A stretch of 64,000 nt of DNA, from assembly GCF_016801865.2 (NCBI RefSeq), contig NC_068938.1, positions 210,703,734-210,767,733 on the forward strand, read 5' to 3'. The DNA comes from Culex pipiens pallens. Its lineage: Eukaryota > Arthropoda > Insecta > Diptera > Culicidae. The position numbers and the translations under genes are program-made. The notes beneath the pieces were generated by a model. That model made no database searches. It was not told the DNA's origin and saw nothing but the letters and a program-made list of their open reading frames with translations. This document shows positions 25,921-37,896 of the stretch, one piece after another (position 1 is the stretch's first letter; every line of letters begins with the position of its first letter).

Positions 25921-27255
25921 TTCTTGATTTCTTAATTGTCTTAGTTTTCTTAATTGTCTTAATTTTCTTAATTTTCTTAATTTTCTTAATTTTCTTAATT
26001 TTCTTAATTTTCTTAATTTTCTTAATTTTCTTAATTTTCTTAATTTTCATAATTTTCTTAATTTTCTTAATTTTCTTAATTTTCTTAATTTTCTTAATTT
26101 TCTTAATTTTCTTAATTTTCTTAACTTTCTAAATTCTCTAAATTTTCTTAATTTTCTTAATTTTATTAATTTTCCTAATTTTACTCAATTTTCTCAATTT
26201 TCTTAATTTTCTTGATTTTCTTGATTTTCTTGATTTTCTTAATTTTCTTGATTTTTTTGATTTTCTTGATTTTCTTAATTTTCTTAATTTTCTTAACTTT
26301 CTAAATTCTCTAAATTTTCTTAATTTTCTTAATTTTATTAATTTTCTTAATTTTACTCAATTTTCTCAATTTTCTTAATTTTCTTGATTTTCTTGATTTT
26401 CTCAATTTTCTTAATTTTCTTGATTTTCTTGATTTTCTTGATTTTCTTAATTTTCTTGATTTTCTTGATTTTCTTGATTTTCTTAATTTTCTTAATTTTC
26501 TTAATTTTCTTAATTTTCTTAATTTTCTTAATATTCTTAATTTTCTTAATTTTCTTAATTTTCTTAATTTTCTTAATTTTCTTAATTTTCTTAATTTTCT
26601 TAATTTTCTTAATTTTCTTAATTTTCTTAATTTTCTTAATTTTCTTAATTTTCTTAATTTTCTTAATTTTCTTAATTTTCTTAATTTTCTTAATTTTCTT
26701 AATTTTCTTAATTTTCTTAATTTTCTTAATTTTCTTAATTTTCTTAATTTTCTTAATTTTCTTAATTTTCTTAATTTTCTTAATTTTCTTAATTTTCTTA
26801 ATTTTCTTAATTTTCTTAATTTTCTTAATTTTCTTAATTTTCTTAATTTTCTTAATTTTCTTAATTTTCTTAATTTTCTTAATTTTCTTAATTTTCTTAA
26901 TTTTCTTAATTTTCTTAATTTTCTTAATTTTCTTAATTTTCTTAATTTTCTTAATTTTCTTAATTTTCTTAATTTTCTTAATTTTCTTAATTTTCTTAAT
27001 TTTCTTAATTTTCTTAATTTTCTTAATTTTCTTAATTTTCGTAATTTTCTCAATTTTCTCAATTTTCTTAATTTTGTTTTTTTTGTTCATTTTGTTCATT
27101 TGGTTCATTTTCTTCATTTTGTTCTTTTTGTTCATTTTGTTCATTTGGTTTATTTTGTTAATTTTGTTCTTTTTGTTCATTTGGTTCATTTTGTTCATTT
27201 TGATCATTTTGCTCATTTTGTTCATTTGGTTCATTTTGTTCATTTTGTTCATTTT
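25921..27255 (+). repeat. (ATTTTCTTA)n 9-bp minisatellite with variant blocks
   Basis: The 9-bp unit ATTTTCTTA repeats for about 1.1 kb. Interior 26460-27040 is nearly homogeneous. A variant block with TTAACTTTCTAAATTCTC occurs at 26121 and again at 26293, an offset of 172 bp. The last 190 bases change to TTTTGTTCA/TTTGGTTCA units of the same length. Because 9 is divisible by 3, all frames stay open, producing spurious long peptides. Confidence 0.95.
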
Positions 27256-29201
27256 AAATTTAATTTTTTTTTCTCAACCCCACCTTGTCTCATTTCTCAG
27301 CCTCCCTCCCCATTTACCCGATTCCTGGGACCACCCCGGGAGGAGGCTGAAAGGCTGAAACTGTTGCAAAGAATGGCAGACTCACTCTCTCACACACACA
27401 CACAATTGAGTTTAAGAGGAGATGCGACTCGACCCAGTTTGGTTCATTCCCTGGTGGATGTTCATTTATTGCACCATTAAACAGCAACATTTATGGCTTC
27501 TTTCTCTCTCTCTCTCGCTGGCCTGGCCAAGGAGCCTCCGAGTCTGGCCCGGAGGGGAAGATTCACCCTTAAGAAAAGTCCCCCCTTTTCAAGTGGTTTG
27601 GGTCAGGCTCGCTCTCTCTGGTCCTGTGATAACTTCCAGAAATTTATTCTCTGCTGCAGTGCAATTTTATCGCACTTAATCGTCCCTCTGGAGCCATCCT
27701 CGACCAAAGTGAAATTGAAGAGGTTTCGGGTTGTTTTTAATTATGATGCGGATCAATTTAGAGTGTATTGACGCAAACAAAAAATTACATCAACATTGCT
27801 GTAAATTTCAAAACTGAAACCCCCTCGTCAGACTAGACAAAAGCCCCTTTGAGCGCAAAATTTACTGCAACTTTCACACACTGTGGCCAGTTTCGTAGCC
27901 AGATGTCGCCACAATAACCCTTCTCGAGTTTCCGCCTGAAGTTATGCTTGTTCGGGGGAACCTGTGTACTACACATGCCCCGGTCCGATTCCGAGCGCTC
28001 GAAATCCATTTTTCAACCCTCGCCGAGAAGCTTTTCAGAGTGACACTTTTGAATATATATTTTCCAGGAAAGCAGGAGGGATTTTTATTCCACTTTTTTT
28101 TTGCTAGAGTGTGGCGCAAACTTTTGTGACTGCCAAAATTTATCATCGTTTTTGGTAAATGGTCCGAAAGAAACTTTTTTTTTTTCGTTCGTCCCAGCCC
28201 AATTTCGCTGTGTGTGGTGGGATGAAAACGCAGTAAATTAATCAACTTCAGCTCAGCGACGGCGACATGGCGTCGTCGTCGTCGTCGTTGTCCAAAAGTT
28301 GGTGTGGCCAGAGCCTGGACAATTACACTTTGGATTTGTCAACGTGCTGCGAGCTGAGCTGGCTTTTCACACGACTCGGTCTCGGGGAAAAAGGAAAAGT
28401 TCCAAGGATTTCCCCGGACAATGATGATGATTTGGACGACGCACACACACACACACATTTATCTCACATGTGCCAAATCTCGGACATTGTTACAATTTTC
28501 GGAACGACGTAAGCCTCCGATGAAGGCTAGCTCGACTGGCCTGTATGGAGTGGATGTCAGACTGAAAGATTCTAATTGATCATATCTGTAAGTTGACACG
28601 TGCGTTTGTGTGAGCTGACGTGGTGGCTTGGAGGCTTCCGATTGTGGCTAATCCTGACATGACAGAGTGGGATTTATGTCTTCAACGGTATTTTCGGACG
28701 GGATCTAGATTTGTCAGAGAACAGTCTGAGTAGCCTGAGTCGTCTCATACGACAATAGAATCGTGTGAAAACTGATTCGATTGTAGACTTCAGCATCAAA
28801 AATTACTTCACAAAAAAGAAAGACAAAAGAGCTCTTCTATTACGGACTTCAATGTTAAGACCCTCAAAGGTTTTCAGTGGTAATTGTTTGAAAAAAAAGA
28901 TTTTTATTTTCAAAATTTTAACAATAAAAGCTATTAAAAAAATCGTTAAAAAGAAAAAAAAATATAAAATTGATTATAAAAAAAATTACAAAATTTATAA
29001 AAAAATTAAAATTATAAAATTTTGAATACTTAGAAAATTTAAAAAAATAGATTGTTTTAAGTTCAGAAAATTTAAAATGTTTACAAAATTAAGACTTTCG
29101 GGTGACTCACCACACATTACCTTCGGACACCTACAAATGAGCAAAAACTTGCAACAGAGAACACAAAAGACCCGGGGGTCGTTAAAGTGGATTGCTTTGT
29201 T
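27256..29201. other. No gene recognised
   Basis: Unique DNA with CA and GTC microsatellites (27390-27403, 28268-28289, 28441-28456). AT-rich from 28880 on. Confidence 0.5.
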
Positions 29202-29540
29202 TTTAGAAAATTTAGAAAATTTAGAAAATTTAGAAAATTTAGAAAATTTAGAAAATTTAGAAAATTTCGAAAATTTAGAAAATTTAGAAAATTTAGAAAA
29301 TTTAGAAAATTTAGAAAATTTAGAAAATTAAGAAAATTTAAAAAATTTAGAAAATTTAGAAAATTTAGAAAATTTAAAGAATTTAGAAAATTTAGAAAAT
29401 TTAGAAAATTTAGAAAATTTAGAAAATTTAGAAAATTTAGAAAATTTAGAAAATTTAGAAAATTTAGAAAATTTAGAAAATTTAGAAAATTTAGAAAATT
29501 TAAAAAAATTAGAAAATTTAGAAAATTTAAAAAATTATAA
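29202..29540 (+). repeat. (TTTAGAAAA)n 9-bp minisatellite
   Basis: About 35 copies of TTTAGAAAA with a few single-base variants. Its reverse complement, ATTTTCTAA, differs by one base from the unit of the array 2 kb upstream. It ends about 260 bp before the Ig exon's donor. Confidence 0.95.
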
Positions 29541-29800
29541 ATTAAAGAAATTTAAGAAATTTTAGAAATTTTGGGAAAATTTGAAAATTTAAAAAATTTA
29601 AAGATTAAGAAAAAAAAAATTAAAAAAATGCATATTTTTGAAAATTCGCTGAATTCTACACTGAATTCACATGGTTTATGAATATGTTTTCATTGAATAT
29701 TCTTTTTTTAAATATCATTTTTCGAAGAATCTCAAAAGGGGTGTTCAAAATTGCCTAAAAATCTTTAAATATTTTTTGCTTCAATAAGATCGCTACTCAC

Positions 29801-29980
29801 ATATCACAATCAGCTTCGCGTTAGCCCGGATCGCCGAGTTGAACTTGGCGGGCCCGACCTGGCACTGGTACTCGGCGTCGTCCTCGAGCGAGGCGTTCGA
29901 GATGCGCAGGTTGTAGACGCCCTGGGTCCGGTCACCGAGCACCGAGTACCGCGGGTAGCCCGGTATCGTTTGGGAAAACC
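29801..29980 (-). CDS. sns: Nephrin-family receptor (sns/hbs type), second half of Ig1
   Basis: This 180-bp exon follows the preceding one after a 61-bp intron (29981-30041). It starts after TTCTCAG and ends at a GTGAGT donor, again in phase 1, so the reading frame is kept across the junction (...FALG/FSQTIPG...). It encodes strands C' to G of the Ig domain: RYSVLGDRTQGVYNLRISNAS, then the hallmark DDAEYQCQVG with the second disulfide cysteine, then the closing strand ending in AKLIVI. Together the two exons give one complete V-type Ig domain. No next Ig exon is visible on the minus strand down to position 1, so the following intron appears to exceed 29 kb, or the next exon is missing or unrecognised. 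Third-position GC is very high here, unlike everything around it. Confidence 0.88.
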
Positions 29981-30041
29981 CTGAGAATTATAATTAAGGT
30001 CATTTTTATGAAGAAAACTTCAATTTGGTCGCACAACTTAC

Positions 30042-30194
30042 CCAGGGCGAATCCGTCCTTGGTCCACTGGACCGCGCCCATCAGGTTCTGGATTTCGCAT
30101 CGCAGCAACGCCTCGGAACCTTCCAGAACCTGGAGGTCGCGGGGTTGTACCCGGAATCGCTGCTGCTGGGCCGCTATCACGAGCGCCGGAAGGA
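30042..30194 (-). CDS. sns: Nephrin-family receptor (Sticks-and-stones/Hibris type), exon with signal-peptide end and first half of Ig1
   Basis: This internal exon of 153 bp encodes the hydrophobic end of a signal peptide (LPALVIA, cleavage likely before AQQQ) followed by the A-C strands of an Ig domain. The B-strand cysteine lies in EALLRCEIQN and the core tryptophan in AVQWTKDGFALG. The exon is bounded by a pyrimidine-rich acceptor (TTTCTCTCACTTTCAG) and a GTAAGT donor, both phase 1. The open frame runs about 50 bases further upstream, but that stretch has only a TTG and then an in-frame stop, so it is intron and the initiator Met must be in an earlier exon. From memory of the family, this wording fits Ig1 of insect SNS/Hbs, which are membrane adhesion receptors on fusion-competent myoblasts and nephrocytes that bind Kirre/Rst. 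Choosing sns rather than hbs is uncertain. The exon is clearly richer in GC than its surroundings. Confidence 0.88.
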
Positions 30195-30426
30195 CTGAAA
30201 GTGAGAGAAAGAATAGGATTGATTTTAATTGATGTTGAAACAATGCAATAAACGTGAAACATTACAATGCATTTATTGTGACATTGTTCTAAATTCATCA
30301 ATTCGATACCACAAGCTAGTATTCGTGGTATCGGATTTCAAATGCACCACAACAATGATGATGACTGATCGTAACAGTTTCATGATAAAAATGTATTGTT
30401 TGATTCCCGATGGCCACAACTTGTAA

Positions 30427-32670
30427 TGAGTAATTCTCGCTGAAAGTGGACCACTATTTACACAAGGTGCTCAAAAATCAAAAGCAATGTACTTTTCCAA
30501 TAGCCCCCACCAAGTTATGAACGAAACCATGTTTGGTTGGTTGAATTTGTCCTCACCTCGGCGCCACGAAGCTTAAACATTTTTTTTAATTGGTAATTTT
30601 TTGACTTAGGCGCGCCAACAAAATTGCTAATAACTTTGCAAAACTTCAACGAACCCTTGATGTTTAGGGGTGTTTTGGAAAGGAAATGGCCAAAGCTTTC
30701 GAATGAACTTGTCAGAAAAATACAGTTCCATACATTTTTTAGCCACAAAACACCAATGTATTTTTAAAAGTCATTTTTGAAGGCCGGCGCCCCGCTTTAT
30801 CGAAAAACTGACAAATCCATTCGAAAGCTGAGACGATTTCACATAAAGGACCAATAAATCTAAGGTGTATGTTCCTCCTATCTTTTTTAATCTAATTTTG
30901 ATTCTGCGAGCACAGCGCTCCGTTCGCATTTCGGGCACCCAAAATGTTGCAATTTGCTTGCCCCATTTTAAGGTTTTGTCAAAAAATGTAGGTGCTCACT
31001 TTTTAAATGATAGTTTATTGTCCAAGGATCGAAATGCACTTTCGATAATTTACCAATATTTATGTTTTTGGGTTCTTCCAGGCAATTTAATATCGAAAAA
31101 TGGTTTTTTTATTGCTTTTTTTTGTAAAATGCTCACTTACAATTGAGTGGACTTTTTTTCAACTAATGATTGTAGCATGTAGGGAATTTCACTACGAACA
31201 TTTTTCTCTAAAGAAAACGTTATTTCGATACTCCAGTGCCAAGATATTTTAGTTTTAGTGAGAAAAAAAAGTGCCAATTTTACAAATTTCTCAGAATTAA
31301 CAAGCACGGCCTATTGTTTACATGCGAAATATGTTTTGGAGGCCAGAGTATGGTTTCTTATAGTTATTTTGGTCGGTGAATTCGGATCTGGAATCAAATT
31401 TAAGATAAACAGTGAACAGTGATATTTTAGCCACGCTCAAATATAATTTGCGTGTATTCCCCATAGCCACTTGGGGATCGGCAGCTGAAGCCGCTAACCA
31501 CCGCGCCACGAGGCCTCTCAAAACAATCAGAAGTTGAAAAAAACAATCTCCATAAAAAAAACCGTGAGTGAAATATCGATTAAAGGTGAGCGAAAGATGA
31601 AATATGACCGAATTCACTAGCGATAAAAATTACAGCATATTACCGCAAATACCTTTTGGGCGTGGCTCCAAATTTAACTGTTAATCTTAAATTTGATTCC
31701 AGATCCGAATTCACCGACCAAAATAACTATAAGAAACCATACTCTGGCCTCCAAAACATATTTCGCATGTAAACAATAGGCCGTGCTTGTTAATTCTGAG
31801 AAATTTGTAAAATTGGCACTTTTTTTTCTCACTAAAACTAAAATATCTTGGCACTGGAGTATCGAAATAACGTTTTCTTTAGAGAAAAATGTTCGTAGTG
31901 AAATTCCCCACATGCTACAATCATTAGTTCTACTGAAAAAATAGTCCACCCAATTGAAAGTGAGCATTTTACATAAAAGAAGGAAAAAAACTACAATTTT
32001 TCGACATTAAATTGCCTGGAAGAACCCAAAAACATAAATATTGGTCAATTATCGATAGTGCATTTTGATCCTTGGACAATAAACTATCATTTAAAAAGTG
32101 AGCACCTATATTTTTTGACAAAACCTTAAAATGGGGCAAGCAAATTGCAACATTTTGGGCGCCCGAAATGCGAACGGAGCGCTGCGCTCGCAGAATCAAA
32201 ATTAGATTAAAAAAGATAGGAGGAACATACACCTTAGATTTATTGGTCCTTTATGTAAAATCGTCTCAGCTTTCGAATGGATTTGTCAGTTTTTCGATAA
32301 AGCGGGGCGCCGGCCTTTAAAAATGACTTTTAAAAATACATTGGTGTTTTGTGGCTGAAAAATGTATGGAACGGTATTTTTCTGACAAGTTCATTCGAAA
32401 GCTCTGCTCATTTCCTTTCCAAAACACCCCTAAACATCAAGGGCTCGTAAAAGTTTTGCAAAGTTATTAGCAATTTTGTAGGCGCGCCTAAGTCAAAAAA
32501 TTACCAATTAAAAAAAATGTTTTAGCTTCGTGGCGCCGAGGTGAGGACAAATTCAACCAACCAAACATGGTTTCGTTCATAACTTGGTGGGGGCTATTGG
32601 AAAAGTACATTGCTTTTGATTTTTGAGCACCTTGTGTAAATAGTGGTCCACTTTCAGCGAGAATTACTCA
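30427..32670. mobile_element. 2.24-kb foldback with about 980-bp arms
   Basis: The left arm starts TGAGTAATTCTCGCTG at 30427 and the right arm ends with its reverse complement at 32670. Arms run to about 31411 and from about 31677, leaving a spacer of roughly 265 bp with a tRNA-like fragment. Open frames at 30865-31146 (plus) and 31969-32232 (minus) are the same peptide from both arms. It lies about 230 bp from the Ig exon, within the upstream intron. Confidence 0.85.
31450..31518 (-). mobile_element. tRNA-like SINE head fragment in a foldback spacer
   Basis: The minus strand reads GTGGCGCGGTGGTTAGCGGC, a good Pol III A-box, followed by a short stem CGGC/GCCG with loop TTCAGCT. No convincing B-box follows. 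It lies in the unpaired spacer between the arms of the 30427-32670 palindrome and is probably part of a decayed SINE. Confidence 0.45.
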
Positions 32671-34756
32671 ATGTAAAGCGGTTTTCTGTGGAAAACCTCT
32701 GTCCACAGACCATTGTTTAGAATTTAATGAAAGTGGTTTGAATTCAATCAAGGCTGAACTAAATTAATTGCTGCTATTGAAACCCTAAAAATTTGAACTC
32801 ATCTTCAAAAAAAAACACTCAATTTCCTCCCCCACCAAGAACACATTCTAAAACACCAATAAAACAACTGAATTACACGTGGCTGATCCGGGTTTTCGGC
32901 GGTGGCGGCGCCAGCCACTTTCCGTTTTCTTGGCTAAACACGACAGCCAATTAGTACGAGTGCTGCCGAGTTGAAATTTTCATCGAGCCATCATCATGGG
33001 GCAAAGACAGCTCACAATGGGTGGGAGAAGAAGACGAATTAAGAGCAGGATGTTTTACGAGGTTTTCCACAAGTATGAACAAGACTGAAAGTATGGTGGA
33101 AGAAGAGTTGAACTGTGTTTAAATTTTGGTTAAAATATAAATTTTAAAAGCTGAACACTATTGAAGACCTTATCTTTAAATGAACAAAGAAATTCTGCTA
33201 ATTTCCCAGCCAGAACAGATTTTTAACTAAAATTAAAGTAACTAACCAGCATCCTGCTAACCTATTGCCAGGCATAATCTGAAAGCTCAGTTTATCCCAC
33301 AACCCCCGCTCAAATCTCAGAGCAGCGCAGCAAACTTTTCCCATTTCGCACTGCGAATCGATGAATTTTTAACCAACTTCCCAAATCGAATACACGAACT
33401 GTTCCGCCCAGCCCAACCCAGAGCTCAGCTGACCAATCCCAGCTATTCTCGACGACGCGCAAAGCAATTATTCATCCCCATGACCCGGGGACGGCGACGA
33501 TCGGTCCCTCGGACGACCATCTGGTCCGGATTCCGGATTCGAGATTCAGAGCGCAAAAAAAAACACAGTCCTCGAACAAAGCGCAAATCAAATCAAGCTT
33601 AAAACGCCCACGGATTCTTAGATGGTTTTGCTTTTATAGATGAGCTTAACCCCCCCTCCCCACCCCCCGTTCCGGGGGGGGGAGCAACTCCCTTCAGGTA
33701 TAATCTGTGCAATTTAAATTTTTCAAAGCTCTTCCCGGGGAAGAGTGCTCAACTCAGCGAGTCCATCTGTTTGGGTGGGGATTTCCCCTCTAATCGAATA
33801 TTCAATTACGATTGTGGCCGTCCGAGCTCTCCACAGCAGAGTGACGGAACTCTCGTCAACAGCTTGGCATCGCGCAATAATGAACCACCATCCGTCTCCA
33901 CAAAATCGCCCCGCTCACTAAAATTGAAATCCGCGGACTCATTTGCATGTTAGTTTCAAATCGATTGCTTTCTAAACTCGATTTAATTGATTTCGATTCG
34001 AGCTCGCTCCGTAACGATATCCAAACAAGGATGAAAGGTGTAACCCCCTTAAAAGTTCGACCAAAGCCAACAATGCAAGGACAGTTTAGCAGCCCCTAAA
34101 TTACACCCCCCTTCTAAACCAAACCCACATGTTTTAAAAGTAAAGCTTTTGTCGCACCGTGTGTAAGTGTGAGTGTGGACAAAGTGATGTCCGGAGTCGT
34201 AAAGCTGGTAATGTTGGACAAACACAAGTGCTTTTGCTGCTGTGGCCACACGTGGTCCACCCTCTTTTTTGAGGAAAGTGGACTTTTCACAACCTGCTTT
34301 CTCTGTGCTCATGCTACGGGGGTTTGATGTTTGCTTTGAATTAAACTCTCGTAAATTAGGATTGTTTCCTTGCCTTTGTGTGGGCGGTTTTGTAACCTGT
34401 GTGGCTTTGCGGGAGGACCAAGCTGGAATTAAATTTATTTCGGGATCCATTGAAAAGCTAGTTAGGCCTACATTTACTTAAATTTGTTTAAACATTTCCA
34501 TTTGAAATTTTCCTTTTCGAACTAATTTTACCACAAATTTCATTTAAAGTTTTGATATCACATCTTTGGAAGAAATGAGTTAAAAATCGTAGCAAAAAAT
34601 GGTTTCAAGTCATCTTCTATACAAAAATGTTATTTATTTTGAAAAAAAAAATGATAATTATTTGGAAATATCCGAATAATTGAGTATAAATAATTCAAGC
34701 AATAAATGATTTACGAATAGCTTTTTAAATTTGTAATTTAGTAAAAAGTAAATCTT
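32671..34756. other. No gene recognised
   Basis: Unique GC-richer DNA, possibly conserved intronic sequence. Opposed C and G runs near 33651-33681 (CCCCCCTCCCC and GGGGGGGGG) can form a hairpin. Confidence 0.5.
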
Positions 34757-35030
34757 TCCTTGTTCCTGAGGTGAACACCCGTGAAGAGTATCGGGGCCGG
34801 CATTTATAAAGCGGATTCAGTGACATCAACTTAATGTTAACATTCCATAGGTTGTCTTCCTAAGGTGTCTTAATAAGGTCCAGTTTGTGACGATACACTA
34901 CATTTCCTTTACTGAGCAATCGAATCAAGAAGGGAAAAGATCACCAGTTGTGTTGGTTCGAGCCGGGATTTTAACCCCGATCTACCGCTTACGAGGCGGA
35001 AGCGTTACCACTGGGCTACGTGGCTCGGTC
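34757..35030 (-). mobile_element. tRNA-derived SINE copy
   Basis: On the minus strand a tRNA-like head (about 35030-34955) has the A-box TAGCCCAGTGGTAACG, an anticodon stem CCGC/GCGG with loop CTCGTAA (CGT, Thr-like) and a B-box-like GGGTTAAAATCCC. Acceptor strands CGAGCC and GGCTCG can pair. Mismatches in the T-arm and a non-consensus T-loop argue against a working tRNA gene. A tRNA-unrelated body follows to about 34757. No target duplication was identified, so the 3' limit is approximate. Confidence 0.6.
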
Positions 35031-35142
35031 ATTATTAATTAGTGACGAGAGCTATTTTAACAGGTTCATAAGGTAACTTTAGGATAAAGAATGAGTATTT
35101 TTTTAAATCAAGCAGTTGTTGTTTTCAAGTAAAATAATGTAC

Positions 35143-35881
35143 TAATCTAATCTAATCTAATCGAACACAAGCGCAGCCAGTCCGAAGAAAGCATCCTGGA
35201 AGAACTTGCGGTTAGATTACGCCTCAAGTCCTTTCTTGTCTATATTAATAATTGCAGTACATCCGAGTAACCCCAAAAATGTACAGCAAAAATTAAAGCG
35301 GCCAGGCCTACTGCGTTGCCTTAACCGCAGAGACAGATTCGGTGAACGGATCACATTTCACAGAATCAACAGGGGAGGAAGGAGGCGTGGACATACCGTA
35401 CCAAACGCTCCGAATCAGTTAGGTGTGGTGTGTAAGTGTAAATTGGCAAATAATTATATTTTTAGGAGGGAAGTGGAATTGGGCAATCCAAGTTGGGGAA
35501 AATGGGAATTGGGAAAGGGATAATGAGGAAGGGATAGAAGGGTTATTTAATTTATAATATCATAATATAAGGGAATATAATGATTTAACAACTTATGATG
35601 GAAAGCTCTCACCAAGAAACAGCAAATCTTTAACATAAAGCTCAAATCTTCAAAAGACGCCGCGAGGCGGTATCCCGATCGTCAGATTCCAGGTTCTTCT
35701 CAGGAGACAGGCCGATCGTTTGACGTGAACACTTTCACTTTTGCACTGAGTATGTCCGCTCCCAACCAATATTTCCCCATGGTTCGGTGGTTCTAACAAA
35801 GAAGTTGCACTTAAAACTGTAGAAAATCTTATCACAAGAAAATGTGAAATGACAACTTTTAAATTCTCTAGAAGCATTTCC
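35143..35881 (-). mobile_element. Non-coding retroposon with (TTAGA)n tail and 22-bp target duplication
   Basis: Perfect 22-bp direct repeats (35121-35142 and 35882-35903, starting GTTTTCAAGTAAAATAATG) flank the insert. On the minus strand its 3' end is a short (TTAGA)n tail at 35143-35162. A segment containing GGTACGGTATGT and TTCTGTGAAATGTGATCCGT is shared with the sequence before the long array at 42507. No reverse transcriptase is encoded, so this is a truncated LINE 3' region or a dependent retroposon. Confidence 0.82.
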
Positions 35882-36689
35882 GTTTTCAAGTAAAATAATG
35901 TACATCTTTAAACTGATTTTTTATTAATTGAGTAAAATATATATAACCCAAAACTGTATGCCCTTAAACTTCCAAACAATTTGAATACTAGAAAAAAAAA
36001 GCAAAAAAAAAAATAGAACAAAAGTAAACATGCACTGCCTAATTTTATTCGTATTTTTATTTTTCTCATTTTCAGGACATCATTTTAAGCATTTTTGTTC
36101 TTCTTTTTTCATATGTTCTTAACATTTTGATATAAATATCTCTAGTATATCATCTTATCTTTTGTTTACTTGCCGTTTTTCATAATTTTCCAGTAACTTT
36201 TTCGATTTTAAAGATCTTTTTTCACATTTTTTTTAAACAAACTTAAATTATAAGGTTTTAAGTCACTACAAAGTGTTTCAAAGCCAACTCTGAAATATAA
36301 CATAAAACATATTGCATATTTATTTTGACATGAAAAGTATCAGCCAATGTGAACTTCTGAAAAACCTTTTAATTCAAAACATTGGCAAAGTCACCTGAAA
36401 CAATAAAAATCGTCAAACTTAAGATACTCTGAAAAAATTGGGAATTCTACTTTCTAAAGCTTAAAGTAAAAATTGGATAACAAAAATAATTATTGGCAAA
36501 CTTTAAAAAAAAAATCGCCAAAAATCCATTTTCAACCAATTTTTGATCTTTAAAACACATTGGAAAGAAGAACTCTAAAAATTTTAGAATTTATTTGGGT
36601 TAGAAGTTTGACTTGTTTTATGTTACTTTGCCAATGTTGCTGTGTTTTTAACTAACATTTCCTATAGTTTAAGCAAAAAGAAGTATGTA

Positions 36690-37050
36690 GTAATTTTTGT
36701 AGTGTCCCAGACTATGCATCTACGCATTTTTTTTACAATTTAAATGATGATGGTGCCATTCTATCGCAGAAAATGTGAAAACATGCAAAAAAATGAAAAA
36801 GTGACTGTAAAAACGTGGAAAAATTATATAGGCAAAATGTAATTATATTAGGTGGTAGAATAGGCCGAATACTACCAAAAACAAAAATAAACTGAACAAG
36901 ATAAGTGCAAATTAAAATACTAAAAATAAAACAAGAAAAACATAAAACAAGAGACGTAAAGTTTTTCGTAGAACAAAAGTTGCTCAAAATGACCTCCTAA
37001 ACAAGGGAAAAATAAAAATTTTCGAAAAAAAATTGGCAGTAGAGGGTTAA
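36690..37050 (+). repeat. Dispersed repeat, uninterrupted copy of the SINE target at 4.2 kb
   Basis: TGGTAGAATAGGCCGAATACTACC and the following AAGTTTTTCGTAGAA, AAAATGACCTCCTAAACA correspond to 4190-4210 joined to 4628-4790. A third diverged copy lies at 54510-54790. The function is unknown. Confidence 0.6.
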
Positions 37051-37896
37051 ATTGAATAAAACTTCTAACCACTTAAATACGATTCACTCAAAAATCAAAA
37101 TCTAGAGTTTTTTTTGAAAATGTCCAATAAACAAAAAAAAATTTTTTCTGATTTTTGAGTGTTTGTAATATTCTTTGACTCAAAGCGGTTTTAAAAACTC
37201 CCAATAAGCAAAACATAAAAATTTTGTTTATAGGACCTTAAAAAACCAGCAATGTTCTACAAAAAATAAAATCTGCTCTCAATTAAACATTATTATTCAA
37301 TTATTTTTCTCAAAATACAAATTTCAAGTAGCTATATTTTTTTTTGTTAAAAATACAATTTCAAAAAACAACAAAAAACGAAAAGTAAAACAAAATCGAA
37401 CAAATGGAAGTTCTATTAAAAAGCTAGAAATTATTTGAACAAATAGAATAAATCAATAGTAATTTTTTATTACTGCATTACTGAACGCGAAACCATAATT
37501 TTTTTAAAGTATTTTGATATTGAACACAGCAAATTTATTTATTATTATTTCAAATGAACAATGTAAATTTAAAGTAATTTAAAAGACGTCGTAAAAGTAA
37601 TAATCAAAAGCAAAATCTTAATATATTTTTTTCACATACATAAAACTTTTTAACAACCCTTTTAAATGATAAATGATCGTAATGATTGCTAAACATAACA
37701 TGTTTGATGATTTGACTTTCCCGATGATAAAATGTTTTATTTTTAATGCGTTTTTTTATTCAGCCTATTTTTATTTTTGTAACCATTTATAGTTGTTTTC
37801 TTAAAAAAAATGGTGAAATTAAACACATTGCTGCTTAATTTATTTAAGCTACTTTCATTTGCAAAGGTCATATAAGCATAAGAAATTTCATATCTT

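Noticed and set aside
26310..27358. Long open frames of 250-324 codons on both strands
   Set aside because: They are translations of the 9-bp minisatellite (LIF and RKL repeats). A 9-bp period keeps every frame open, and there is no start context, domain or composition of a real protein.
30195..30243. Apparent N-terminal extension of the Ig exon making a complete signal peptide
   Set aside because: It begins at TTG, not ATG, lies upstream of a strong splice acceptor and is preceded by an in-frame stop.
34955..35030. Functional tRNA-Thr gene on the minus strand
   Set aside because: T-arm mismatch and non-consensus T-loop, with a SINE-like body downstream.
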